Of a stretch of DNA of 64,000 nt, positions 24,720 through 34,916 are shown in pieces; position 1 is the first letter of the stretch; each line of letters starts with the position of its first letter. The translations under genes and the position numbers were made by a program. A model generated the notes under the pieces. The model worked only from the letters and a program-made list of their open reading frames with translations, made no database searches and had not been told where the DNA came from. Source of the DNA: Piscicola geometra (taxonomy: Eukaryota > Annelida > Clitellata > Hirudinida > Piscicolidae); contig OX030961.1 in the NCBI GenBank assembly GCA_943735955.1, positions 8,606,420 to 8,670,419 on the forward strand. Direction: 5' to 3'.

Positions 24720-24825
24720 CGCTCTTGATTTCAAAATAGCTCTATATAAATATATTAGATTACTTGATTGGTTGATTAATTGATTAATTAATTGATTGAT
24801 TAATTGATTGATTGAAATAAAAGCT
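24720..24825. repeat. Degenerate LINE/SINE 3' tail with (TTGATTAA)n
   Basis: GCGCTCTTGATTTCAAAATAGCTCTATATAAATATATT is followed by TTGATTGGTTGATTAATTGATT repeats. This layout (GCGCT, CTATATAAAT, then a TTGATTGG tail) recurs at 48870-48910 and, in inverse orientation, at 52595-52660 and 30700-30770. Confidence 0.45.
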
Positions 24826-24857
24826 TCAACACCCCCATGAGTTAAAAAGTCTCACAG

Positions 24858-25144
24858 ACGAGATGGTCCGTACTGCAACAACTGGGGCGAGGAGTGCATT
24901 CCAGGCCTTCGCTACTCCTTCACGTCCTGCTGTCGAGGTTTTCATCGCGTCCGTTTTTGTTCGTTCAGCGTCCTTTGAATAACCTAAACGCAGTAAATTA
25001 AATGAATAAGTATTCTTTTTTTGAGTTTAGCATTGAAAATGAAACTTTGGCTCGTAAATTTTTGTTTATTTTGTGGATTGTTAAAAGTTTTGAAAGTTAC
25101 ATTCTATAACCCTGAAAAAACTAAAATAGTAATAATTGGCATAC

Positions 25145-25182
<38 letters not shown>

Positions 25183-25312
25183 ATTTTCATTATTATAAAT
25201 GTGGTTAATTCTGAAAATCGAAATGCTCCCAGGGATGAAGTGCCATTGCGGCGGCATCTTCAGCGTGAGGAGGGACTGCATTTGCCTGCGGAAGTCCATC
25301 TTCTTCCAGTGA
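24858..25312 (+). CDS. Two exons of an eight-cysteine, agatoxin-like or knottin peptide (partial)
   Basis: Exons 24858-24937 and 25233-25312 (TGA at 25310-25312) join in phase across a 295-bp GT-AG intron. Together they give about 52 residues with the cysteine order C-X6-C-X10-CC-X4-C-X1-C-X9-C-X1-C. Paired CXC...CXC after a CC is the hallmark of the agatoxin-like group of inhibitor-cystine-knot peptides, which includes conserved arthropod neuropeptides as well as venom peptides; a role in venom is not implied here. The exons are shorter than ordinary ORF cut-offs, and the downstream ORF at 25021 is in another frame. A signal-peptide exon should lie upstream but was not identified. The first exon lies only 270 bp after the presumed TRAF stop, so transcript assignment needs care. 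Confidence 0.5.
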
Positions 25313-25690
25313 TCATCACGTTGATGCTGATGAGGATGAGATGATGATGAGACGCTGATGATGATGATGATGGTAGTGATGGTGATGACTATCATGTTAA
25401 GGATGCTTCTATCATGCTTCTATAATGATACGTCTTTTTTTGGCATAATAAAAATAATTTAACACAGTTTTGTTTGTTTGTTTAAATGCATCTGTAGCAT
25501 GAGCGGTGATCCTGGGGGGTGCTGGAGTCAGAACCCTTCCACTTTTTTAAGGGAGCGTCCCCCTTCATGTGGACCCCTCTACTTTTTTCAATTTTTTATA
25601 TAACTTTTTTAATTTTGATATGAGCAAAATCGTCAACCATGGCATAAAAGTGAATGTTTATATAGTAGTTCATTGTGACACTGCCTCATC

Positions 25691-25942
25691 TTTTTTTTTT
25701 TTTTGGTCTATACTATTCACAGCCTGACAGACGCATGCCATGTTACAATGGTTCTGAGAACCATGGTTCTTATGCGCCAAGGCGCCACTCCACACGACGT
25801 ACACATCTTTCAATGCATACGTCGCAAACACCGCATCACATACACTAGGTATATGATAGTTCACGGTTGCTTCCAAGGATTCGAACTGGCAACCTTTAAG
25901 TTGCAAGTCCGACGTCTACCAACTAAGCCATCCCCGCTCCCC
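25691..25942 (-). mobile_element. tRNA-derived SINE, copy 1 (with poly(A))
   Basis: Read on the minus strand it starts with a tRNA-like head (GGGGATGGCTTAGTTGGTAG as A box, CCAGTTCGAATCC as B box). About 160 bp of body follows (CGTGAACTATCATATACCTAG... GAACCATGGTTCTCAGAACC), then a 14-base A tail (T run at 25691-25704). A second copy lies on the plus strand at 29731-29970. The open frames across it are not genes. Confidence 0.85.
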
Positions 25943-26666
25943 TAAATAGCGATAATTCAATGAGATTTCTCTTCCGAAGCATCACAATGAACCCGAAAAA
26001 ACCCAAAAGTTTACTGTGAAAAATAATAAGTTTCGTAAGGATGTAAACAAAACTAGGAGGTTGAAAAGTGATGCAAGACACAATCAAATAGTTTCAGAGG
26101 ATTCAGCTTTATTTGAATTGTTAAAAGGTTAATTTTTTCATTTAACTATTTTGTTAATACAGAGCTTTCGACATTTTTTGTTTCAGAGACGAGCCAATGT
26201 TTCCCTTTCAACTATTTAACTTAGTGGCATCTGAGGTTTTGGATCACGAACCTGAGATGAAAACATCAAATTCAATGCTTCAAAACTTTATTAAAACAGA
26301 ACGGATTATGCAGGTGAATGAATTAAATGAAACCTAGCTTTGAAGAGTTCAAAACTAACTCACAAAAACAACTGAAATTACACAAAAACCCTTCCCAGGT
26401 AAATTATTAAAAGCTTTCAACGAGCCTTAACTTTAAAAGAACATTTTATAGAAGTGAAATTAGTGAAAATAATTCAAACAATGAAAAATAACAAATACTT
26501 AATACAAGGAATAGAAATTAACTACTAACCCTAGCCAATTACTTTTTTTGAAACTCTTTAAAGAGCCAAAAGAAATGTTAATTAAATAAACTTGTTTATA
26601 TTTTGCAAAAAGCTATGATTATGACTTTTCTTAATTACTGAACTAGCTTATCTCCGGGAAAATCAT
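25943..26666. other. Intergenic stretch, no gene seen
   Basis: AT-rich sequence between the SINE and the 3' end of the carboxylesterase gene. A short frame near 26080-26330 shows weak codon-like texture but no recognisable protein. It should include the esterase 3' UTR. Confidence 0.4.
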
Positions 26667-28620
26667 TTATTCCTTTACGGTCTCTTCAAGTTTCGGAGTG
26701 ATCTGATCCCAGAAGGTACACTGCTTCTCCCTCAATTTACACTCGATGGCTTTCTTTCCTTCCTCTGTGCCCCTTTGGCTCAAAAATCCCTGGTTCAGTT
26801 CCAAATATTTTTGCAGACTTTTATCATATCTGGGCCATTGTGGGTAGGTTCCGTCTTTGGAGTATGGAGTTCTGTGTATTTAGATTTTTCTATTTCAGTA
26901 ATAATTCAATTATTAAATAATAGGGAGGAAGATTTATGACTTTAAAAAATTACAACTATTAAAATTTTCTTAGTTATGGTCTAAATAGAATAATGTAAAA
27001 CAAAAATTTCAGAAATAGGAACTTTTCTCACGAGGTTTTGGCGAAGTCGCTCCAGAACTTGACGATTTGTTGACTCATAAGGATGTCTTCATCAGTGAAA
27101 CTTGCAAGTTTGCCATACTTGAGTACGCTTGCAAAGGTGTAGAGCAGCTCTGATGCATGAGGAACTCCCAATATTTCAGGAAACAAACCGTTGGTTAAGC
27201 GCTGTGTGAACAAATAACTGAAAGTCTTTACTTCGTCTTCGACTGAATACAATTCAAGAAACTTATTCATGGAACAAATGAAGCCGGAATCTGTAACAGC
27301 ATTGTTGATGGCGTTGAAGTTGAAGGGAAGAACGTCCTTATATTGCTCGGGAGGTGAGTAATGGGCTGTAATCTTAGCTAAGTTCTCGGGCGTTATTGCA
27401 GCTGGAAAGCGTGGATAGAAGTAAAACGATTGGCCCATGGCTGTAACAAATTCTGCTTGAGTCATATGAGGGTTTGTTGGGTTGAGATATTCAGCGAGCG
27501 AGAAAGCTAGGAAGAAAGTAGCCTCGTCTTTATTCGATCCAGCCAATATGGGTCGCTGGGTGAATTTTTTTGATGAAAGAAGATTCTCAGGCGTGTCCTT
27601 CAGGTATTTTCCGTCAACAGTTGGAACAAACGAAAACTGCAAAAGACCTTGGACAACTTCTTGACTAGTTGTTATTTCATCAATAGTTTTTCCTCGCAGG
27701 CACGCTACTATTTCTTCAACAGTTTCTTGTTCACATTCTAACTTCTTGGCTAAGTCTGTGGATCGCCTGATAGATTCTGCATTGGAAATCACAGCCCAAG
27801 GGTTGAGAGGAGTGCCACTCTGTAGGATGGCCTGCTGAAACTTGTGGCTGGTGGCCTCAGACAAAAGATGCAGACCAACACTCACGGCTCCAGCACTCTC
27901 TCCAAATATCGTCACGTTGTGTCTATTGCCACCGAACTTTTCTATGTTTTCGCGAACCCATTTTAAAGCTTCATTCTGATCTAACAGACCAATGTTCGTA
28001 TCGATTGAATCGGTTTTCAAATTCAAAAAGCCGAGAGCTCCAAGACGGTAGTTCATGGAAACAACGATGGTGTTGGTGGCGGCGGCTAGGTACCTTCCGT
28101 CATACACGTCCAAAGTGGATGAGCCCATGTAGAAGCCCCCTCCGTGAATCCACGTCATCACCGCAAGTCCTGCACCTTCTGCGGCTTCTTTTTGGACCTC
28201 TTCTAGTGTTTTCGGCAAAAAGACGTTCAAATACAAGCAATCTTCACTCACTTCATCGACAGTCCATTTTTCCAACCCTGGAGTTACCGCAACCACTTGA
28301 GGGCATGATTTTGGTTCTTTTGTAGCATCTTTGACATCAGTCCAGGCTTCAGTGGCTACAGCTCTTTTGAATCTGAGATCTCCTACTGGAGGCTTAGCAT
28401 ACGGAATTCCGAAGAAACTATCGACCGTGACTCCTGGCATCGTGTAAAGGGTATCTCTTCTTCCTTGAACTTTTCCAGACACGGTCTCCACAATGGGTCC
28501 TTCAGTGGTCAGCATGAGACCTGTTTCCGTGAAGCCACATCTCACACTCTGGATGCTGACGCCAAGGAAAACTGTAAAAAGTGATAAACTTTTCATTGAA
28601 AAATAAAAATAAATATTCAT
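26667..28620 (-). CDS. Secreted type-B carboxylesterase, 2 exons, 597 aa
   Basis: Minus-strand exons 27032-28620 and 26667-26871 (TC|A codon split), total 1,794 nt. It belongs to the alpha/beta-hydrolase fold esterases that cleave carboxyl esters. Two Met codons, at residues 1 and 9, precede a hydrophobic signal peptide (MKSLSLFTVFLGVSIQSVRC); the second looks the better start. The oxyanion-hole motif HGGGF (about residue 159) and nucleophile elbow GESAG (Ser242) are present, with the acid in SNKDEATFF (Glu366) and the base in GVPHAS (His488), so the triad is complete. The EDCLYLNV motif is typical of type-B carboxylesterases. No C-terminal membrane anchor or ER retention signal is seen; the tail ends in Lys/Glu-rich sequence. 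Cholinesterase and juvenile-hormone-esterase identities cannot be assigned. Most of the protein sits in one long exon, unlike the neighbouring intron-rich genes. Confidence 0.93.
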
Positions 28621-29730
28621 GGTGCTTTTATAATATAATAATCGTTTATTATCTATCTATTTTATCATTATTTCTCTTTAAACCGAGTAACATACGGATA
28701 AAGACGGTGGTGACTTGCTTCAACATCGTTGCTCTGGCTCTGAAATATCGATTCTGACACCTCAGCAAGTTGATGATGTGTAGAACAGGTTTTTTTATTT
28801 GCTTAAGAAATGTGTTAACTTTATTTAAATCTACATCACTTTATATATATATAATTTAATTTTTTTTGAAATTCATTATTAAAAAAATAATTATTAAAAA
28901 ATGTATAATAAGTTATTATAATATTTAATAATAAATTAATAAAAATTTAAATAAATTTTAAAAAGCTAACTAGAGAAAGCTAAGAAGATAATACGCTCAA
29001 CACCTGTTTTTTCAACATAAAACTTAATATCAGTGTAAGTTACAGTGTATTCATAACGCTCTTTTCTTAAATATTTTTTAAAACAATTTTTAAACCCTCA
29101 ATAAAATATATATATATTTATTTATATTTTTTTAACCCCCCCCCCCTTGTCCACTTTTGACTTAACCCTCCTCCCCCCCTCTAGTTGTGGACGTCTAAAA
29201 CATATAATTTGGGGAATTTACAACAATTTAAAGAGTATGTGTTTACAAATATTTATTTAAAAGTTCCATTTATTTTCGGGAAAAATTCTTAATGAAAGAA
29301 AAACTGCTCAAAATCATTTTTAGTAATCAGTGTAATAAAAATGTAATAAACAAATTATCCACCATCGTTCAATCAACAGAAAATTCTAATTTTTATTGTA
29401 TTTGACAAATCAAACTTTAACAACATATTTGAAAAATAATATTCAAGCGTATTAATTATTATTGAACCATAGAGATAGTATATATATATATATATATATC
29501 TCTCTCTCTCTTGTAATTAATCAATCAATCAATCAATCAAATAAATTTCTAATGCGCTCTTCCTCAAACTCAAGAGCGCTAGTTACAGCCTAATTTAGAT
29601 CAACGAAATTTGGGTAGAAGCAACGAGAATTTAAAGAAAGTTTTGAAACATTTAGACTTAAATTATTTATAAATAAAAAATATAATTAATGTGAAAAAGT
29701 AAATATTACTAAGTAATTCATAGTAAGGAA
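28621..29730. other. Intergenic AT-rich region with homopolymers
   Basis: Contains a T-run/C-run (CCCCCCCCCCC at about 29138-29148) and a second C run near 29174. There is also (AT)n followed by (CT)n at 29476-29512 and a (TCAA)n tail followed by GCGCTC...GAGCGCT at 29518-29580, resembling the LINE tail motif seen elsewhere. No gene was found. Confidence 0.5.
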
Positions 29731-29970
29731 GCGGGAATAGTGTAGATGGTAGACGTTGAACTTATAACTTAAAGGTCGCCAGTTCGAATCCCTGACAAGC
29801 ACCCGTGAACTATCATATACCTAGTGTATATGATGCGGTGGTTGCGACGAATGCATTGAGAGATGTGTCCGTCGTGTGGAGTGGCGCCTCTGGCGCATAA
29901 GAACCATGGTTCTCAGAACCATTGTAACATGGTCTGAGTCTGTCAGGCTATGACTAATACAGACCATAAA
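29731..29970 (+). mobile_element. tRNA-derived SINE, copy 2
   Basis: GCGGGAATAGTGTAGATGGTAGACG forms the tRNA-like head and CCAGTTCGAATCCCTGA the B box. The body matches copy 1 on the opposite strand (CGTGAACTATCATATACCTAG, GTGTGGAGTGGCGCCT, GAACCATGGTTCTCAGAACC). The tail is AT-rich rather than pure A (CCATAAAAATAATAAAAATA). Confidence 0.85.
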
Positions 29971-30278
29971 AATAATAAAAATATATTTAAATATGTATAT
30001 GGATGGGGGATTTCGAAGAATACCACCCAAAAGTATCCACAACGTATCTATAGATACTATAATATAGTAACTATATCTATGGTGAGAAATAAATGGATAC
30101 TTTAAATATAAATATTATGAATTATCCGTTTACACTCTATTTACTTTTAGTTTTAAGCGTTTAAAAAAAATAATTTTAATCTTGTAAAATTTACGATGTA
30201 AATCAAATAATTATATTTTTGGAAATAAAAACAATTGATAACTACATCAAATAAATAAATTTGAAAGCGGAAAATTTT

Positions 30279-30310
30279 ACTTTTTCTATCAAATATTTGA
30301 TAGAAAAAGT
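30279..30310. repeat. 32-bp perfect palindrome
   Basis: ACTTTTTCTATCAAAT at 30279-30294 is followed directly by its exact reverse complement to 30310, with no spacer. It lies 24 bp left of the start of the duplicated TRAF segment. Confidence 0.85.
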
Positions 30311-30396
30311 AATAATATTAATAAAAATAATAATCCAGCAACACTATCAAGAGTTTTTGCAGTTCCACAACTCATTGTCGAGTGGTAACATTCGAG

Positions 30397-31736
30397 CAGT
30401 GTTATTTTCGTTTCATAAAATAATTATATTTTTTCTTTCAGTTTCGTTTTGGAATTAAATATAGTTTTTATTTTCGTTTTCGTTTTGAAAATAATGTAAG
30501 TTTTTATTTTCGTTTCAGTTTTGAAAATAATTATAGTTTTTATTTTCATTTTAGTTTTACAAATATATTAATTTACATCTTTAAACACTATTTTTTTATA
30601 TCTAAAAATTTAATTGATCATAAAATGAAACGGTAAAATTGAACAATATATTAACAACAAATTAGTTTTAAAAAACTAACAGTCAATTGAAATATTAAAT
30701 CAATCAATCAAACACTAATGATTTGTATAGCGCCCTTTAAGAAGTGAACAAAGGCGCTCTTCAAATAAATTTGTTAAATAAAACGGTTTTTAGACCACTA
30801 CCAATTTATGTATATATATAAATTTAAATATATATATAAACAAACAATCAACCTCAATAATCCAACCTCACCCACACCACCATGACGATCACTGCCAAAA
30901 AATCACTATCACTATAAATAAAAAATTCAATCATCACCACAATATGAACACTCATACCACAGCACAATCATCACCACATCATCCTCAAAACAACAAATCA
31001 CACTCATCATTCTTCTCAATTTTCTGTCTTGCCACTGGTGCCTAGGCTGCGAAAAAGGGTGAAGGAGAAGTCTTTGCTAACGCTGGTACTGCTGCTGCTA
31101 TGGAAGGATTTCTCTTTTATGTCGCAGCTCACTTGATTCCCTGCGGCCATCTTGGTCTTCTGCGGCCATTCTCGACAGAATCAAAACAACCAACATTCAC
31201 ACAAAAAACATTCTAATTAGTTAAATTTAATTTTTATTTAGACTTAAGATTCTAAAATTTCAATATATTATACCCAAAACCGTGTATTCTACAAATTTAT
31301 TTGAGCGGCTGCCAAAATGGCAGCCGCTAACCAAAGATTAAAAGAATTGAATACGTAAATTATTGAGTAATAACATAATTGAAATATAACAAACAATTTA
31401 CTATTAAAATAAGTGATAATTTAATTCACAAGGCGAATCGGTAATAAAATAACGTTTTATAAATGGCGCTACTTTCATAAAGCCCAAAGATAATGTTTAT
31501 AATAAAGACATATATTTTTTATATAAGTTAATCATATGCATATTATGGCATATCATAAAAATGTATTTAATTTTCGTTTTGAAAATAATTATAGTTTTTA
31601 TTTCAGTTTCGTTTTGGAAATAATTATAGTTTTTATTTTCGTTTTCGTTTTGGAAATAAATTTAGTTTTTATTTTCGTTTTCGTGGAACGATTATTCAGA
31701 ATTGTCGTTTTCGTTTTCGTTACGAAAATAACACTG
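30397..31736. mobile_element. Non-autonomous hAT-type DNA transposon, 1,340 bp
   Basis: The ends are inverted repeats: CAGTGTTATTTTCGT at 30397 and its reverse complement ACGAAAATAACACTG ending at 31736. They are flanked by the 8-bp sequences CATTCGAG (30389-30396) and CATTCAAG (31737-31744), a target-site duplication with one mismatch. CAGTG ends and 8-bp duplications are typical of the hAT superfamily. Subterminal regions are rich in TTTTATTTTCGTTTT repeats facing inward from both ends. No transposase frame is present. The empty site is preserved in the parental TRAF intron near 22140, where the sequence runs through as CATCCGAGCTAACACG. Confidence 0.9.
30700..30770 (-). repeat. LINE 3' tail fragment nested in the hAT element
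   Basis: AATCAATCAATCAAACACTAATGATTTGTATAGCGCCCTTTAAGAAGTGAACAAAGGCGCTC closely matches the 3' end of the LINE fragment at 52595-52660, in the same orientation. It lies inside the hAT and so probably inserted into it or was carried by it. Confidence 0.6.
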
Positions 31737-32553
31737 CATTCAAGCTAATACGCACAGGTTTTATTTTGTGACGTTGAAATTTTTGTATTTATCCGAATAT
31801 TTTGGAATTTGCAACAATTTCAAAAGTTATTAGAGATTAAACTTGGTTTTCAACTCTGTAATCGATTTTTAACCTTTTCAATAGGTTTTTGATCGTTTGA
31901 TAATAACTTTTTACTTCAAAGTTCAATTCCTTTTATAAATAACTTACAAGTAATCTCTTATAAACCATTTCTTATAAAATTCAATGTTTTAAAGTCGCAT
32001 TCCAATGACATTCATCTGTTTATTGCATGCAATTGTCTTCAAATAAGCAGTTATAAAATAAAATCTATAGGCTTCAATTGCAAATGACTTTTCAAAAAAG
32101 TATATAAAAGTTTAATAGAATGGAAGGAGTAAAGGCGTTAGAAATGATCTTTTAAAACATGATTCCAATAGTGAGTATGAAACAAACAATTTTGTGAGCT
32201 TGCAGCGGAGTGAATGTCAAAATCTGGATGGTGTTAAATGGCTTCGATTTTAGAATATTTTAAATAAATATTTGAAAGGCGGTTGAAGTGGTTCAGTGCA
32301 AAATCATAAAACAATATGGTTCAAAATACAATGAGTTATGCACTCCATGCATCAGTTTAACAATAGGGTTTCTAGAAAGACTACTAATCTAAATGTAAAA
32401 CAGTATTTCAATTATCCTTCTGTGAAAAGATTATTTACAAAAAAGATTAAATCTTATATCAAAAATGGTTCCAACAAACTCTTAAAAACACGTCTAATCA
32501 TTTTTGAAAACATCAAAAACAATTCTAAAAAAACTTTTAAAAACCCGTTCAAA

Positions 32554-33912
32554 TCACGCAGTCTGCAGGTCACTTTCAGCACGCAAGAGTCTCTGGGGCA
32601 GCGCATTAGTTCCCCTCCTTCCCCGGTACTTGAAGCCAGGCCACGACACCGCCTCATAGCGCGTGAAGTACCAGTAGAGGATCCACATGACGTTGCCGAA
32701 GCAGTTCATGAGGGAGGCCTTGGTGGCGTCGGAGTCGAAGGACAGCACCAGGGAGGTGATGACGCAGAAGCCGAAGCAGGCGAGCGCAGTGGAGGCGTAA
32801 GTGACCGTGGTGATCCAGAAGGAGTAGAGGTACAGCGTGCGGTTGCAGTAAAAGGCGCTCTTTTCGTCCTGGCCGTCGAAGTCGTTGTAAATGCGGTAGA
32901 TCCACACACTGCCTGCAAAATAAAGAGGTATTTTTTAGAATATTAACTTTACTTTTTTATTAAGTTTGTTTTTGAAAAAATATCTAAATTTAATTATTAG
33001 AAAACAATCTTAAAAAGCATGCAAGCAGGCCAACCAGTGATGAACCAGGCGAGCAGGAACCAACTGAGGACCACTGCCAGAGGATTCGTCTTGACGTCCT
33101 GGTCCTTGAAGGACTTGCCGCTGCATCCGTTCACCCAGCTCTGGATCAGGTTGAGGAGGTTCTTCACGAGGCCGAAGCAGCCGTTGACGACCAGGTAGAT
33201 GGGGATGTAGGGCTCTCGCTTGCATTCGTGCAGATAGACTATTCCTGGTTTGAGTGTGGTTGTTTGCTTGCTTGACTAACCGATTTGAACAAACTCTTTT
33301 TGGTTATATTTTGTTTCATTACACAAGCTCATGCCACTATAAACTCTAGTATGAAACTTATCAATGACATATGGTTGGCATTATAAATGATATAAAGGGT
33401 AACCAATGACGATCATGGAGATGGGTAGAGCTAGCAGAAAGATGATTATGATCCAGCCGACTGGGGAAGTGATTGGCATGTGAAATGATATAAAGTTTCA
33501 AAAAAAATCATTTTAATTTGTCGCTTTTAACTCTAAAACATTTAACTCATTTTGTTCGGTAACGTAAAGGTAGCACTACACATTGAACTTTCATCTAACC
33601 TGTTTCAAAAGCGATAATGGCGAATTTTCCGAAGAAGTCGACGAAGCTGGTGGCGAAGTGGTAGGACTGCTTGATTCTGGCCGCAACTCCCACGTTCTTC
33701 ATGGAGTCGTGCATGTGGCTTTGGTGTCTCAAGTCCTTAGAGTTTTGCTCTGATTGAGTTTTGATGATTTTTATTTATTGAAAAAACAATATTAAATAAA
33801 CGGTTTGAAGATTTTAAAAACTAAATGACTTAAAACCAAGGTTATTGAGTTCATTCAAACCTCTACTTGGCTGTAGTAGAGGGTTGATCTGATCCAGGCG
33901 TTCGTTGGTAAT
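32554..33912 (-). CDS. TMEM272-like four-pass membrane protein, 5 exons seen, 5' end missing
   Basis: Minus-strand exons 33861-33912, 33600-33749, 33404-33460, 33035-33244, 32554-32912 (TGA at 32554), all joined in phase. The protein has four hydrophobic segments: FGKFAIIAF and VGWIIIIFLLALPISMIVIG as the first pair, PYIPIYLVVNGCFGLV, PLAVVLSWFLLAWFITGSVW, and LYSFWITTVTYASTALACFGF. The motif Cys-x-Arg-x-Pro-Tyr-Ile-Pro-Ile-Tyr-Leu followed later by Trp-Phe-Ile-x-Gly-x-Val-Trp-Ile-Tyr is characteristic of the TMEM272 family, whose function is unknown. The first listed exon has an in-frame stop before its acceptor and no Met, so a further upstream exon is needed or translation starts at the first Met of 33600-33749. 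The exons lie inside the rearranged TRAF duplicate, and the intron upstream of 33912 consists of antisense TRAF intron sequence. Confidence 0.8.
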
Positions 33913-34916
33913 CTACAGTTGTAGGTTGAAATGATTAGAACTTGAAGTTGAGTAAGTCAAAAACTAATTTTATATCAATAGTATATAAATATTTGTTTAT
34001 TGGCATGTTTAAACAGAAATAATAAAACAATCATTAACCATTTTTTCGTATACTTTCATCAATTCTTTCGAAGGATTTATCAAATATTAGGATTAAACTT
34101 AAACGAATGAATAATATATATTTTTAAAAATCAGGTTATAACATTTATTTTCAACTAGAAATGGGATGTTATTCAAAATATAGTACAGATGACAAATCTA
34201 ACTGTTTTTCTGTTTTTCTTAAAGAAAAAAATAATGATTAAACGTTCTGTGAAAAATTTCATTGTTTTTTTTTCGAAAAAAACGAAAACGCTTTTATAAT
34301 TATGAATCAAAAGCACAGACCAAAAAAATCAACACACATACAGCAGGACGAAACAGATATATCCATGGGATAGATAACTTCCTATAGTGCATGAAATTAG
34401 ACACACAAACACATAAAGGCACTCACAAACACACATACACACACTTACAAGCACACTTACACACAAAGGGATACCTGAAGAGTACGTCTTTGTACGCTGT
34501 AGCAGGTAGAATGGAAGGGTGCATTGATTAGTTCAAACGACCATGCAAGCGTTCCGCTGGAAGGGCTGTAACGAGTTATATTCTCTTTGATCTGTTATAA
34601 TCTTAAATATAAAATAACTTTAGTTATTTGTTTTATCTGTGTCTTTAAAGGTTTTATGAGTTGTAGAAAGAAGTTTCATTTGTCGTTGGGCTGAACAAAG
34701 GTTTTTTTTTTTAATATAATATAATTGTGCATAAAACAGTTGGCATTTCATGTTTTAATTAATAAGTATTATTTATTTGTGAATTAATAGGCGCTAGAGA
34801 ATTGTCTCTAAACTTTATATGTCTGCAGTGCTAACTTTCCTAGCGTCATAATTACTCACTCGTTTCCTGATTCTTTCTGTGATCTCTCATCGTGAATTGT
34901 AAAGACTTTTAACACA

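Larger units (their letters stand above)
30334..34354 (+). pseudogene. Rearranged partial copy of the TRAF locus (exon 6 fragment, introns 6 and 7)
   Basis: 30334-30396 matches the 3' part of TRAF exon 6 (22084 onward, same CAGCAACACTA and GTTTTTGCAGTTCCACAA runs). After an inserted hAT element, 31745-31950 matches intron 6 (about 22150-22342). The MATH exon is absent: the copy jumps to 31965-32331, which matches 23693-24055 almost base for base. The match resumes at 33914-33955 (24055-24100) and at about 34132-34354 (24110-24331), with extra sequence between. Reading frame, start and MATH domain are all missing, so this is a dead fragment on the TRAF strand. The intervening 32332-33912 carries exons of another gene on the opposite strand. 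Confidence 0.88.

Noticed and set aside
25021..25344. 107-codon frame starting at 25021
   Set aside because: It reads through an intron and an ATT microsatellite, then the second cysteine-rich exon in the wrong frame.
32338..32946. 202-codon plus-strand frame
   Set aside because: Its 3' half is the antisense of the last TMEM272-like exon; the 5' half has no homology or splice support.
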